DNA of 12,989 bases, taken from positions 1 through 12,989 of the forward strand of contig DAOTUC010000146.1 of the NCBI GenBank assembly GCA_034437315.1, in the 5' to 3' direction. This document shows, in pieces, positions 8,201 through 12,989 of this stretch. Within the stretch, counting starts at the first letter, position 1; each line of letters begins with the position of its first letter. The stretch is from DSAR01 sp034437315. Lineage in GTDB: Bacteria > Chloroflexota > Anaerolineae > B4-G1. The notes beneath the pieces are model-generated. The model was not told where the DNA came from. It did no database searches and was given only the letters and a program-made list of their open reading frames with translations. Both the position numbers and the translations under genes were made by a program.

Positions 8201-9941
8201 GTATCCCCGGCGCGAGCTCAAGCACGACGGTCACCACCGTGGTCTCGTAAGCGCCGAGGGTCGAAAGCCACTGCTTCGCATCGCCGATCTGGCCCTGCAC
8301 CGGCGGCACCGTCAATGGGTCGACGTACAGGTCGATGTCAAACAAATCGCCATCCACCTCCACGTCCCAGGGGGTCAGGTTCTCCACCTCAATGGCGAAG
8401 GGAATCTCTGTATCAGCCGGCAGGATGTCGCCATACGAATCAGGATAAGAAATCTGGACCACCTGAAGGTCCGCCGGTAGAGGCAGCACGCGTATCTCGG
8501 CCGAGGCGGCTACCAACGTCCCGTCATCTCCACAACTGGACGGCGCTGAATGGGTCTCCAGGCGATAGGTTCCCGCGCTTTCTCCAGGGATCGTCACATC
8601 CAGGTCCCACGCATCCCCACCGCTATCGACGTTGATCGAATCGTCAAACAGGGTCTGCGCCTCGACGCCGCCCGTGATGGAGACACGGCACCACAGGAGG
8701 GTGTGCGAGTTATCGCCCGGATTGTGGTCATATAAATCGACCGAGATGACCTCCAGGGGCAACACTTCGTAACTGGAGGCCATGATGTAGGGCGCATCGG
8801 CCCAGACCCATTCCTTGACCGCCGTATCGCTCGGTTCGTCGGCGCTCCAGGCCTGATTCCCATCCATATCGATCCAGGCCCTGAGATTGGCTACTTGCGC
8901 GTCGTTGGCGTAGACCGTCCTCTGGGCTCTCCCATCCGCGCCGGTCCAATCCTCGGCGTATTGATTCTCCGCGCTCTCTAACCCTGAATAACGATAAGCG
9001 CCGCCGTCGGTGGAGAAACTCACAATCACATCGGGCAATGGATCCCCCTGATCGTCGGTCACCCAGGCCTCCACCACGTGCCCCCGTTCCAGCGGCAGTG
9101 TGTTGGTCACGTAATCAAAGGGGATATCAATCTGATAACCGCCGGGAGGCGGCGTGGAGGTCGGGCGCGGGGTCGGCGTATAGGTTGGCGTCGGCGGATC
9201 GGGCGGGTCTGGTGGATCGGGCGGATCGGGCGGATCGTTCGGGTCGTCATCATCGTCGCCGGGCTGACCCTCGGCGCCGATCTGCACCCCCTCGTTGACC
9301 ATATTCGCCGCCGCCCGCACTTGCACGTGGGGCGCGATCACCTGCAAAAACGGGTCAATGATCTCGACGTTGTGGACGACTTCCACGTAGACCCGTCGCC
9401 CAGGCAAGCCAGGGTGGTCGGAGACCCGGTTGTTCGACCAGGTGTCGCCAAACACCCGCACGCCGAAGAAACCGGGCGTATCCGCTTGCAAGGCGTCAAA
9501 CATCCCATCGGTCAACGCCACCGATTTTATGCGCAGGCCGGCCGCCCGCTCGACGGCGATTTCCTTGATGAGCGCCGCGCGGCGGTTGCGATACTCGGTC
9601 TCGCTCTCGTAAGGATCGCAATTGTCGCCCGCGTTCGTCAGGACGAAATCATCAACCGCATCTCCAGCGCTCGGATTGTTGCAGATCGACCCATCCATCC
9701 GTTCGCCGCGCACAGGCCGATAGGTCACCGCCCAGCGGGCCGCCTCGCGGGCCGCGTGCTGAACGGCTAAATAACCCTGGATGATGAAAGCCGCCTCAAT
9801 GAGCACGAACAGGATGAGCAGGAATACAGGCAACATCAAAGCGAATTCGGTCAACGCCTGTCCTATTCCCACGCTTTCTTGAGCGCGCTCAGCACGTCGC
9901 CAAGGCAACCCTTTAACCTTAAATTTAGAAAAGAGTCTCAT
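5277..9941 (-). CDS. Giant TadE-type pseudopilin fused to a multi-domain adhesin-like exterior
   Basis: From the ATG at 9941 this is a 1554-residue protein. Residues 1-75 are TadE-like: a basic leader, GIGQALTEFALMLP (Glu32 at +5 from a possible cut after Gly27), a membrane helix, then YLAVQHAAREAARWAV. After a pseudopilin-like region to about 225 comes a (DPP)n/TPT linker. Next are an invasin/Big-1-like Ig domain (about 275-378) with a calcium-loop-like DMDGNQAWSADE, another beta domain (380-488), and a CARDB-like domain (490-612). Two concanavalin/DUF1349-like domains follow (618-817 and 1012-1213), separated by a galactose-binding-like domain (830-954) and a TPT linker. Then come a CBM-like domain with EIHGIGFD and IYGTQNWGI (1234-1381), a further short jelly-roll piece (1403-1455), and a C-terminal carboxypeptidase-regulatory/CNA-B-like domain (1465-1554; DGSYHFYNVPPGTYYIY). 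Ordinary TadE proteins have roughly 150-250 residues. It heads a probable operon from its own promoter. A glycan-binding pilus-tip role is inferred; the domain names are pattern-based. Confidence 0.9.
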   Translation of the reverse strand: MRLFSKFKVKGLPWRRAERAQESVGIGQALTEFALMLPVFLLILFVLIEAAFIIQGYLAVQHAAREAARWAVTYRPVRGERMDGSICNNPSAGDAVDDFVLTNAGDNCDPYESETEYRNRRAALIKEIAVERAAGLRIKSVALTDGMFDALQADTPGFFGVRVFGDTWSNNRVSDHPGLPGRRVYVEVVHNVEIIDPFLQVIAPHVQVRAAANMVNEGVQIGAEGQPGDDDDDPNDPPDPPDPPDPPDPPTPTYTPTPRPTSTPPPGGYQIDIPFDYVTNTLPLERGHVVEAWVTDDQGDPLPDVIVSFSTDGGAYRYSGLESAENQYAEDWTGADGRAQRTVYANDAQVANLRAWIDMDGNQAWSADEPSDTAVKEWVWADAPYIMASSYEVLPLEVISVDLYDHNPGDNSHTLLWCRVSITGGVEAQTLFDDSINVDSGGDAWDLDVTIPGESAGTYRLETHSAPSSCGDDGTLVAASAEIRVLPLPADLQVVQISYPDSYGDILPADTEIPFAIEVENLTPWDVEVDGDLFDIDLYVDPLTVPPVQGQIGDAKQWLSTLGAYETTVVTVVLELAPGIHELWAQVDTSDYVLEQDEDNNVFGPVEVEVDCTVDSTPYGDDFDDDAFDGKWQTAEIGSNIDSGVTESGDGELQLHGRGESIWGSSDNFFYVYQTVSGDFDARLRVVSPPSNSGAKLGLMIRNSTDANSRHVLAAARDANGRRLQFSYRETDGGGTSYSGNEPSVSSPPVWLRIVRNGSNFAYYYSHAEEPEAGDWTKRATGAEVDMEDAVLVGLAHASYDDSSRLTSRSDEFLICQGGEGAPPPGLRECTQLIEAGSFEGNQEAVFEHWDAGEEAIAFQRTGFMQYDRAFSMRLHGSLGGAFPDCYTLHPWVYQTVRIPSNIYTITTITVDGYRTVGGSRSACSVFNSVDHDDQFFVQIEDSVSDPSYRLHPTSGDEPEDPSTDPATPTPTPTALPSPTPTETPTPTPTDTPTPTSTPTETPPPTPTPSCRRDDFDDGDHSTWSEYGFSTDSGSVSESGSSMFVEGAGMTIWTEDDFYYVYQPASDFDGYDFSGDFRVELEVTAITGSGGGSRKTGLMVREDISAADGQDKRVAILYYHESGEIQFIYRTQTGGSGENSVDDFPVGLPVRVAIDKRGDVYVLQYSTDDGVTWLSPGSVSIAMGDDPLVGMGVASYSSSQMLTGEFDYIEMCEAAPLPPPAPPPPAPPAPQPGCTPINFDDYTLTAYAGEDHNPIMVTTAYDGAMLYMMGNTWKKIDYPFTVSENAYLIFDFMSRAEGEIHGIGFDEDDSSSANRTFQIYGTQNWGIDMRDYGASAPDWKRYQIPVGDYYSTNASYLIFINDDDADSAGESVFANLHVCDIEPTPTPTPLPSPTPSPTPQSHENWRRFSADFSGDVDLQSLAGQDVNIRFFGAHDGDEYGTWFYIDDIECNVCTEWPTPEPNPDMATIGGTVWGPHGSSGYRYMAGVEVVAYRRGGTVYRTKSIQDGSYHFYNVPPGTYYIYSQAWIEGALYSDSATVTVVAGERKEGVTLWFN
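5742..5798 (-). repeat. TPTP linker near the C terminus of the giant protein
   Basis: This coding low-complexity stretch translates as alternating Thr/Pro/Ser-Pro. It separates the CBM-like domain (ending near residue 1381) from a short jelly-roll segment. Such linkers are extended, surface-exposed spacers. Confidence 0.75.
6243..6296 (-). repeat. Pro/Ala-rich linker in the giant protein
   Basis: This low-complexity coding stretch, mainly Pro with Ala, lies between the second concanavalin-like domain and the CBM-like domain. Unlike the other linkers it has almost no Thr, so it would be a stiff polyproline spacer. Confidence 0.75.
6915..7043 (-). repeat. Long Thr-Pro linker in the giant protein
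   Basis: About 43 residues of alternating Thr-Pro with occasional Glu, Asp, Ser and Leu are encoded by short imperfect GTCGGCGTGG-like units (plus-strand sense). It joins the galactose-binding-like domain to the second concanavalin-like domain. Short repeats of this kind can change copy number by slippage. Confidence 0.8.
9144..9242 (-). repeat. (Asp-Pro-Pro)n and Thr-Pro linker after the pseudopilin part
   Basis: Nine-base units such as CGGGCGGAT (plus-strand sense) encode about five Asp-Pro-Pro triplets in a row, followed by a TPTP segment. An Asp-rich run precedes it. The linker marks the border between the pilin-like N terminus and the chain of exterior domains. Confidence 0.8.
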
Positions 9942-9947
9942 GAGCAA

Positions 9948-9953
9948 CCTCCT
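9948..9953 (-). promoter_or_regulatory. Ribosome binding site deciding the giant gene's start
   Basis: AGGAGG lies six bases upstream of the ATG at 9941. The in-frame TTG at 9945-9947 directly abuts this motif and so cannot be the start, although the frame is open to it. Confidence 0.85.
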
Positions 9954-9961
9954 TCTATTAC

Positions 9962-9991
9962 ATTATACCTCAAACGACGTACAAATTGCAA
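9962..9991 (-). promoter_or_regulatory. Promoter of the giant TadE-fusion operon
   Basis: The minus strand carries TTGCAA (9986-9991), an 18-base spacer and a perfect TATAAT (9962-9967). The start codon is about 20 bases downstream of the -10 box, so the leader would be very short and start near 9955. The same TTGCAA and TATAATGTA strings occur at the Flp promoter. Confidence 0.72.
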
Positions 9992-9993
9992 GC

Positions 9994-10009
9994 GTACCAT
10001 GGTACTATT
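9994..10009 (-). promoter_or_regulatory. Putative operator: 12-base palindrome overlapping AATAGTAC
   Basis: GTACCATGGTAC (9994-10005) is a perfect palindrome ending two bases upstream of the -35 box. It overlaps AATAGTAC (10002-10009), which recurs at 10338-10345 with the same ten-base distance to TTGCAA. Position and symmetry suit an activator or repressor site. The binding protein is unknown; the nearby response regulator is a candidate only. Confidence 0.5.
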
Positions 10010-10045
10010 TTTCGCGAGTTTTTATAGGTATCTTCTCATTAAACT

Positions 10046-10074
10046 AACAGAGCCTCGCTTAGCGAGGCTCTGTT
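10046..10074 (-). terminator. Strong hairpin terminator after the Flp pilin gene
   Basis: Thirteen-base arms AACAGAGCCTCGC (10046-10058) and GCGAGGCTCTGTT (10062-10074) are perfect reverse complements around a three-base loop. It lies about 40 bases past the pilin stop and upstream of the giant gene's promoter. On the minus strand AGTTTAATG follows, a modest T-stretch, so some read-through is likely. A partial terminator would let pilin be made in excess of the minor components. Confidence 0.7.
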
Positions 10075-10115
10075 GATCAATGTTTGCAACTTAGATTAAC
10101 TGCAATGAACGCTAA

Positions 10116-10262
10116 CTAGACATTAGCCACAATGTTACTGAAGATGTTGGCGATGGCGGGTCCTAGTAGAGCTAAAATAACGATCACCACAATGGCCACC
10201 AAAACAAGAATTAACGCATATTCAACCAGCCCCTGTCCCTCTTCACGCGGTAAAAACAGCAT
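10116..10262 (-). CDS. flp: Flp-family type IVb pilin, 48 residues
   Basis: This short gene encodes a 48-residue protein beginning MLFLPREEGQGLVEYALILV. The pattern Gly9, then five residues to Glu14-Tyr15, is the hallmark of Flp pilins: prepilin peptidase would cut after Gly9, leaving Glu at +5 and Tyr at +6. A strongly hydrophobic helix (about 16-36) and a short tail ending IFSNIVANV follow. Mature Flp subunits polymerise into the Tad pilus filament. The ATG at 10262 has GGAGGT eight bases upstream (10271-10276) in an AAGGGAGGT context. It has its own TATAAT promoter and a terminator hairpin, consistent with high expression of a major subunit. It lies between the kinase gene and the giant TadE fusion. 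No alternative call fits as well. Confidence 0.93.
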   Translation of the reverse strand: MLFLPREEGQGLVEYALILVLVAIVVIVILALLGPAIANIFSNIVANV

Positions 10263-10298
10263 GTCTTTTCACCTCCCTTCTATTCTGAATTTGACTAC

Positions 10299-10327
10299 AT
10301 TATAGTGTATAAGAACCGCTTTTGCAA
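10299..10327 (-). promoter_or_regulatory. Promoter of the Flp pilin gene
   Basis: The minus strand has TTGCAA (10322-10327), a 17-base spacer and a perfect TATAAT (10299-10304). Transcription would begin near 10292, giving a leader of about 30 bases with a strong ribosome binding site. It starts about 40 bases past the kinase stop codon. Confidence 0.77.
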
Positions 10328-10337
10328 TAGGAAGTTA

Positions 10338-10345
10338 GTACTATT
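10338..10345 (-). promoter_or_regulatory. AATAGTAC element upstream of the Flp promoter
   Basis: AATAGTAC lies exactly ten bases upstream of the -35 TTGCAA, the same word and spacing as at 10002-10009 ahead of the giant gene's promoter. Within it TAGTACTA is an eight-base palindrome (10337-10344). It is a candidate shared binding site. Confidence 0.45.
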
Positions 10346-10363
10346 CCACCCAGATTGAGCAGT

Positions 10364-11419
10364 CTATGGAGAAACCAGAAGCTCAAAACTGACCCGCGCG
10401 CCCCTTCCCGGCCCGCTGTCGAAATGGATCTCTCCCCCCAGCATATCCACCCGCTCCCGCATGGTCACCAACCCCATCTGCTCCGCCTCTGGCGATTCGG
10501 ACAGATCGGTTGCGTCAAATCCACTGCCGTTATCCTCGACCGAGACGCGAACATGCTCCTCACCCACGTCGAGGTTAATCTGAATGTTGGTCGCCTGGCT
10601 ATACTCGACGGCGTTATTGAGCAATTGCTGGATCAAACGGAAGATCGTCACCTCTTTGTGGGATTCCAATCGTCGCTCTTTGCCCGTCACCGTCAGGTGG
10701 GTGGCGACCCCATTATTGTCGGAAAAACTATCGACGTAACGCTTCAGGGTCGGGATGACGCCCAGGTCGTCCAGCATCATGGGACGCAGGTTCAGGATGA
10801 ACCCCTTGACCGTCTGGAAGGTCCCGGCGACCGCATTTCTCAGGCTCGCCAGTTCTGATCGCGCCCGGTCTGCATCGGTCTCGAAGAGCCTTTCGCAAAT
10901 CTCCGCCTGGAGGATCAGGTTGGTCAACGACTGGGCGGGCCCATCGTGCATCTGACGACTCAGCCGCAAGCGCTCCTTTTCCTGGGCCTCAATAATGCGC
11001 ACGACCATCGGTTGGGTCGTCTCCGCCTCCGCTTCCGCTTCCCGCTGCGTGCGATCGGTCTCGGCGGCTATATCGACGACGGCATGGAGCAAATCGAGAT
11101 ACCGTTCAAGGTTGCGCTGGTTGCTCTGCAACTTCTCCAACTGACCCCGCATCGTGAAGAGGCGTTGTTGCGTATCCAGAACAGCCGTGTAGGCGTTCCG
11201 TATATCCTGGCGGGGCGCTTGATCCAGGGCCGCCTCTATCTGCCGCAACCGGTTGGTGGCCTGGGTGTTGCGCTGCGCCAAACGGTCGACCTCGCCTGTC
11301 GTCTGCTGAATGAGCAGATCGATCTCTTTTAATTCCCGTTGAGTCTGCTCCTGCTCCTGTCTGCTCTCGTCGAAAAAGGCTTGAAAGGACGCCATATGGT
11401 TTTCACTGGATTCAACCAT
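10364..11419 (-). CDS. Soluble DegS-like sensor histidine kinase
   Basis: This 351-residue protein has no membrane segment. Residues about 10-135 are predicted coiled coil rich in Gln, Glu and Arg. A HisKA_3 dimerisation domain follows, with RQMHDGPAQSL; His158 is the phosphorylated residue, and the HDGPAQ form is that of DegS/NarL-family kinases. The ATPase part shows the N box (LLNNAVEYSQA, 267-277), G1 (VEDNGSGF, 294-301) and G2 (GLVTMRERV, 316-324; GPGRGA, 336-341). The kinase would phosphorylate the response regulator encoded just before it (137-base gap). AGGAG six bases before the ATG supports the start. Without a periplasmic sensor it must read an internal state or be switched by a protein partner through its coiled coil, as proposed for DegS. 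Its position directly before the pilin gene suggests pilus control (inference). Confidence 0.9.
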   Translation of the reverse strand: MVESSENHMASFQAFFDESRQEQEQTQRELKEIDLLIQQTTGEVDRLAQRNTQATNRLRQIEAALDQAPRQDIRNAYTAVLDTQQRLFTMRGQLEKLQSNQRNLERYLDLLHAVVDIAAETDRTQREAEAEAETTQPMVVRIIEAQEKERLRLSRQMHDGPAQSLTNLILQAEICERLFETDADRARSELASLRNAVAGTFQTVKGFILNLRPMMLDDLGVIPTLKRYVDSFSDNNGVATHLTVTGKERRLESHKEVTIFRLIQQLLNNAVEYSQATNIQINLDVGEEHVRVSVEDNGSGFDATDLSESPEAEQMGLVTMRERVDMLGGEIHFDSGPGRGARVSFELLVSP

Positions 11420-11556
11420 GTTTCACTCCTAACGCTCCGCTTCTAATTAGATCCTAATCTGGAAAGCCAGAGCCAATAAGCTCCATTGATGAAAAATTCT
11501 CGCTCGCTGTACAAGGATTCTTTGGTTAGGGCTGGTACGCCTGACAAAACAATTCC

Positions 11557-12252
11557 TTATCCCTTTTCCCCATGCAGGGGCACCCAACCGTGTCGCAACG
11601 CATAAACCGCCGCCTGCGTCCGATCAGACACTCCCAGTTTGCTCAAAATAGACGTCATGTGATTTTTGACCGTCTGATGGCTGATGCCCAAATTATAGGC
11701 GATCTCCCGGTTGCTCATCCCCTGGATGACCAACTCCAATATCTCCATCTCTCTGGGCGAAAGGGGGTCGAAAAACCGATCGTCCGCACTGAAAATCTCC
11801 CCCCCAAACCGACGAAATTCGGCCAGCAGCCAATCGCCGATGCCCGCCTCGTCCAGGACTTTCTCGCCGATCACGTATCGCCCCTGGCTGACGTGCCGGA
11901 TGACGTCGACCAATCGCTCCGGACTGACGTCTTTGGAATAATAGGCGGACGCCCCCGCCCGAATCGCGTGGTACACCTGTTCCTCATCGTCATAGGCTGT
12001 GAGCATAATGACGTTCACGTCACCGCAAATCGATTTCAACTGGCGCGTCGCCTGCAGGCCGTTGAGCGTCGGTAAATTAATGTCCATCAACACCACATCC
12101 GGCTCTAAGTCCTGAACGAGATCAATCGCCTCCGGCCCGTCGGTCGCCGACCCGATAATCTTTAGATCCTCGTGCACGTCCAGAACGTTCCGCAAACCCT
12201 GACGGAAAACTGGATGATCGTCCACGATGATCACGCTAATTTGATTTGTCAT
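11557..12252 (-). CDS. NarL/FixJ-type response regulator
   Basis: This 231-residue protein has a receiver domain (about 5-122) with the acidic pair Asp11-Asp12, the phospho-acceptor Asp57 (VVLMDINLP), Thr85 and Lys107. A linker of about 40 residues leads to a LuxR-type helix-turn-helix (about 163-228; LSPREMEILELVIQGMSNREIA, followed by SHQTVKNHMTSILSKLGV). Phosphorylation by the adjacent kinase would change DNA binding and transcription. The ATG at 12252 has a weak GGGGGT upstream, spaced about six bases. Expression from the promoter at 12311-12340 is likely. The kinase gene follows 137 bases downstream, probably in the same transcript. Targets are not shown by the sequence; the two pilin-type promoters are candidates. 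Confidence 0.94.
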   Translation of the reverse strand: MTNQISVIIVDDHPVFRQGLRNVLDVHEDLKIIGSATDGPEAIDLVQDLEPDVVLMDINLPTLNGLQATRQLKSICGDVNVIMLTAYDDEEQVYHAIRAGASAYYSKDVSPERLVDVIRHVSQGRYVIGEKVLDEAGIGDWLLAEFRRFGGEIFSADDRFFDPLSPREMEILELVIQGMSNREIAYNLGISHQTVKNHMTSILSKLGVSDRTQAAVYALRHGWVPLHGEKG

Positions 12253-12282
12253 ACGTTACCCCCAATTGCTGGTGTTCTCCCT

Positions 12283-12306
12283 CCCTCTACCCCTCTACCC
12301 CTCTAC
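12283..12306. repeat. Three perfect tandem copies of an 8-base unit
   Basis: CCCTCTAC occurs three times without interruption (12283-12290, 12291-12298, 12299-12306). The array lies in the leader of the response regulator gene, starting near the predicted transcription start and ending about 30 bases before the ATG. Copy-number change would alter leader length. Confidence 0.85.
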
Positions 12307-12310
12307 CGCA

Positions 12311-12340
12311 AGTATACCACACTATGAAAAAGAAGGACAA
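12311..12340 (-). promoter_or_regulatory. Probable promoter of the response regulator gene
   Basis: The minus strand has TTGTCC (12335-12340, four of six consensus bases), an 18-base spacer and TATACT (12311-12316, five of six). It lies just beyond the end of the upstream membrane-protein gene. It is less consensus-like than the pilin promoters. Confidence 0.5.
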
Positions 12341-12344
12341 ATCG

Positions 12345-12989
12345 CTAATCCACAAAATATAGGATAATGCGCCCTGATCCGCCCTCCCAGGCAGCCAGGG
12401 GTACGAGCTGTGCATGATGCACTTTCCCTCTATATAAATCGGCGAGATCTGTGGGATGGTTGCGATCCAATACGAGGTACTTCACATCATAGTAATCGGC
12501 GGCTGTCAGGAGTATATCCACATTCCCGTTGGGCACGACCACAGACGATCGGCCTGTATGGTAGTAAAAGCCAGGCGGATTATTGACCATACATACTACA
12601 TCAGTGGGGATATGGTGAGCGTCCAACCATTGCCCGACACGTTCATACGTCACGTCGACATATAACCAACCAGGCAGCGTCTGAAACGCCGCATAGGCGC
12701 TCAAAGCTATCGCCAGGCCTACGGCGAAGCTGTTGAAAACGAAACGCGCTTGACTCAATCTCCAACTGCGCCTCCGGCGGGACATCCATCGCACAGATGC
12801 ATCCAACCCCATCACCCCTGCCAGGTATAAAAAGGGCAACAATGCCCCGCTAGAATGAAAAAATCCACCCCGCCACCCCGGCAAGGTAAAAATTAACGAA
12901 TGGGTCATATATAACAATAGCAAATAAATGGAGACCAGCTTGAAGAGCAAGCGTTGACGCAAACGATAAAGCCCAATACACATAAAAGG
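12345..12989 (-). CDS. C-terminal part of a multi-pass membrane protein, glycosyltransferase-39-like (partial)
   Basis: The frame is open to the right edge, and the first ATG inside (12983) has no ribosome binding site, so the 5' end lies outside the window. The visible 214 residues hold about three membrane segments (near 16-34, 44-60 and 85-104), then a soluble tail of about 100 residues. The pattern FHSSGALLPFLYLAG in the last helices, and VNNPPGFYYHTGRSSVVVPNG with YDVKYLVLDRNHP in the tail, resemble the C-terminal halves of ArnT/PMT-like family-39 glycosyltransferases of Chloroflexota. The catalytic N-terminal half cannot be seen, so this is a similarity judgement. If correct, it would transfer sugar from a polyprenyl-phosphate donor on the outer membrane face. 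No link to the pilus genes is shown beyond adjacency. Confidence 0.65.
   Translation of the reverse strand, partial: PFMCIGLYRLRQRLLFKLVSIYLLLLYMTHSLIFTLPGWRGGFFHSSGALLPFLYLAGVMGLDASVRWMSRRRRSWRLSQARFVFNSFAVGLAIALSAYAAFQTLPGWLYVDVTYERVGQWLDAHHIPTDVVCMVNNPPGFYYHTGRSSVVVPNGNVDILLTAADYYDVKYLVLDRNHPTDLADLYRGKVHHAQLVPLAAWEGGSGRIILYFVD

Noticed and set aside
9078..9770. 230-codon open frame on the plus strand
   Set aside because: It is antisense to the TadE-like N terminus of the giant gene and has no family resemblance.
9942..9947. TTG at 9947 as start of the giant gene
   Set aside because: It directly abuts the AGGAGG motif, leaving no spacing. The ATG at 9941 has the proper six-base spacing.
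11420..11556. Separate promoter for the kinase gene
   Set aside because: No pair of -35 and -10 boxes with acceptable spacing was found. Best candidates matched only about half of the -10 consensus.

Overview
The window looks like chromosomal DNA from a monoderm-type Chloroflexota bacterium, probably an Anaerolineae relative. This is inferred from style: moderately high GC, extracellular proteins joined by Thr-Pro repeat linkers, a Tad pilus locus with many lectin-like domains, and a DegS/NarL-type regulatory pair. No rRNA or tRNA gene is present to confirm it. All convincing genes lie on the minus strand, so the biological order runs from high to low coordinates.

Right end (12989 down to 10364): the C-terminal part of a multi-pass membrane protein resembling a family-39-type glycosyltransferase (5' end outside the window), then a NarL/LuxR-type response regulator with its own promoter, and a soluble DegS-like histidine kinase. 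Middle (10345 to 5277): a 48-residue Flp pilin gene at 10116..10262, with a strong promoter, a strong ribosome binding site and a downstream hairpin terminator. It is followed by a second promoter of nearly the same design, driving a 1554-residue protein. That protein starts as a TadE-like pseudopilin and continues as a string of Ig-like, CARDB-like, concanavalin-like and galactose-binding-like domains separated by Pro/Thr linkers. Left part (5251 to 152): a 229-residue single-pass membrane protein of unknown function, a classic TadE-like minor pilin, a TadG-like protein whose von Willebrand A domain is split by a carbohydrate-binding-like insertion, a gap of about 350 bases with hairpins, and a CpaB/RcpC-like protein with its own consensus promoter. 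The window starts with a long inverted repeat.

How it may work together (inference): the kinase and regulator sit directly upstream of the pilus genes and may control them. Flp would form the filament. The giant TadE fusion, the small TadE and the VWA TadG would be minor or tip components facing outward, and CpaB would belong to the assembly machine. The ATPase, platform proteins and prepilin peptidase are not in the window. The most notable proposal is a glycan-binding, tip-decorated Tad pilus. The giant gene and the pilin gene share the same promoter layout, including an upstream AATAGTAC element at identical spacing.
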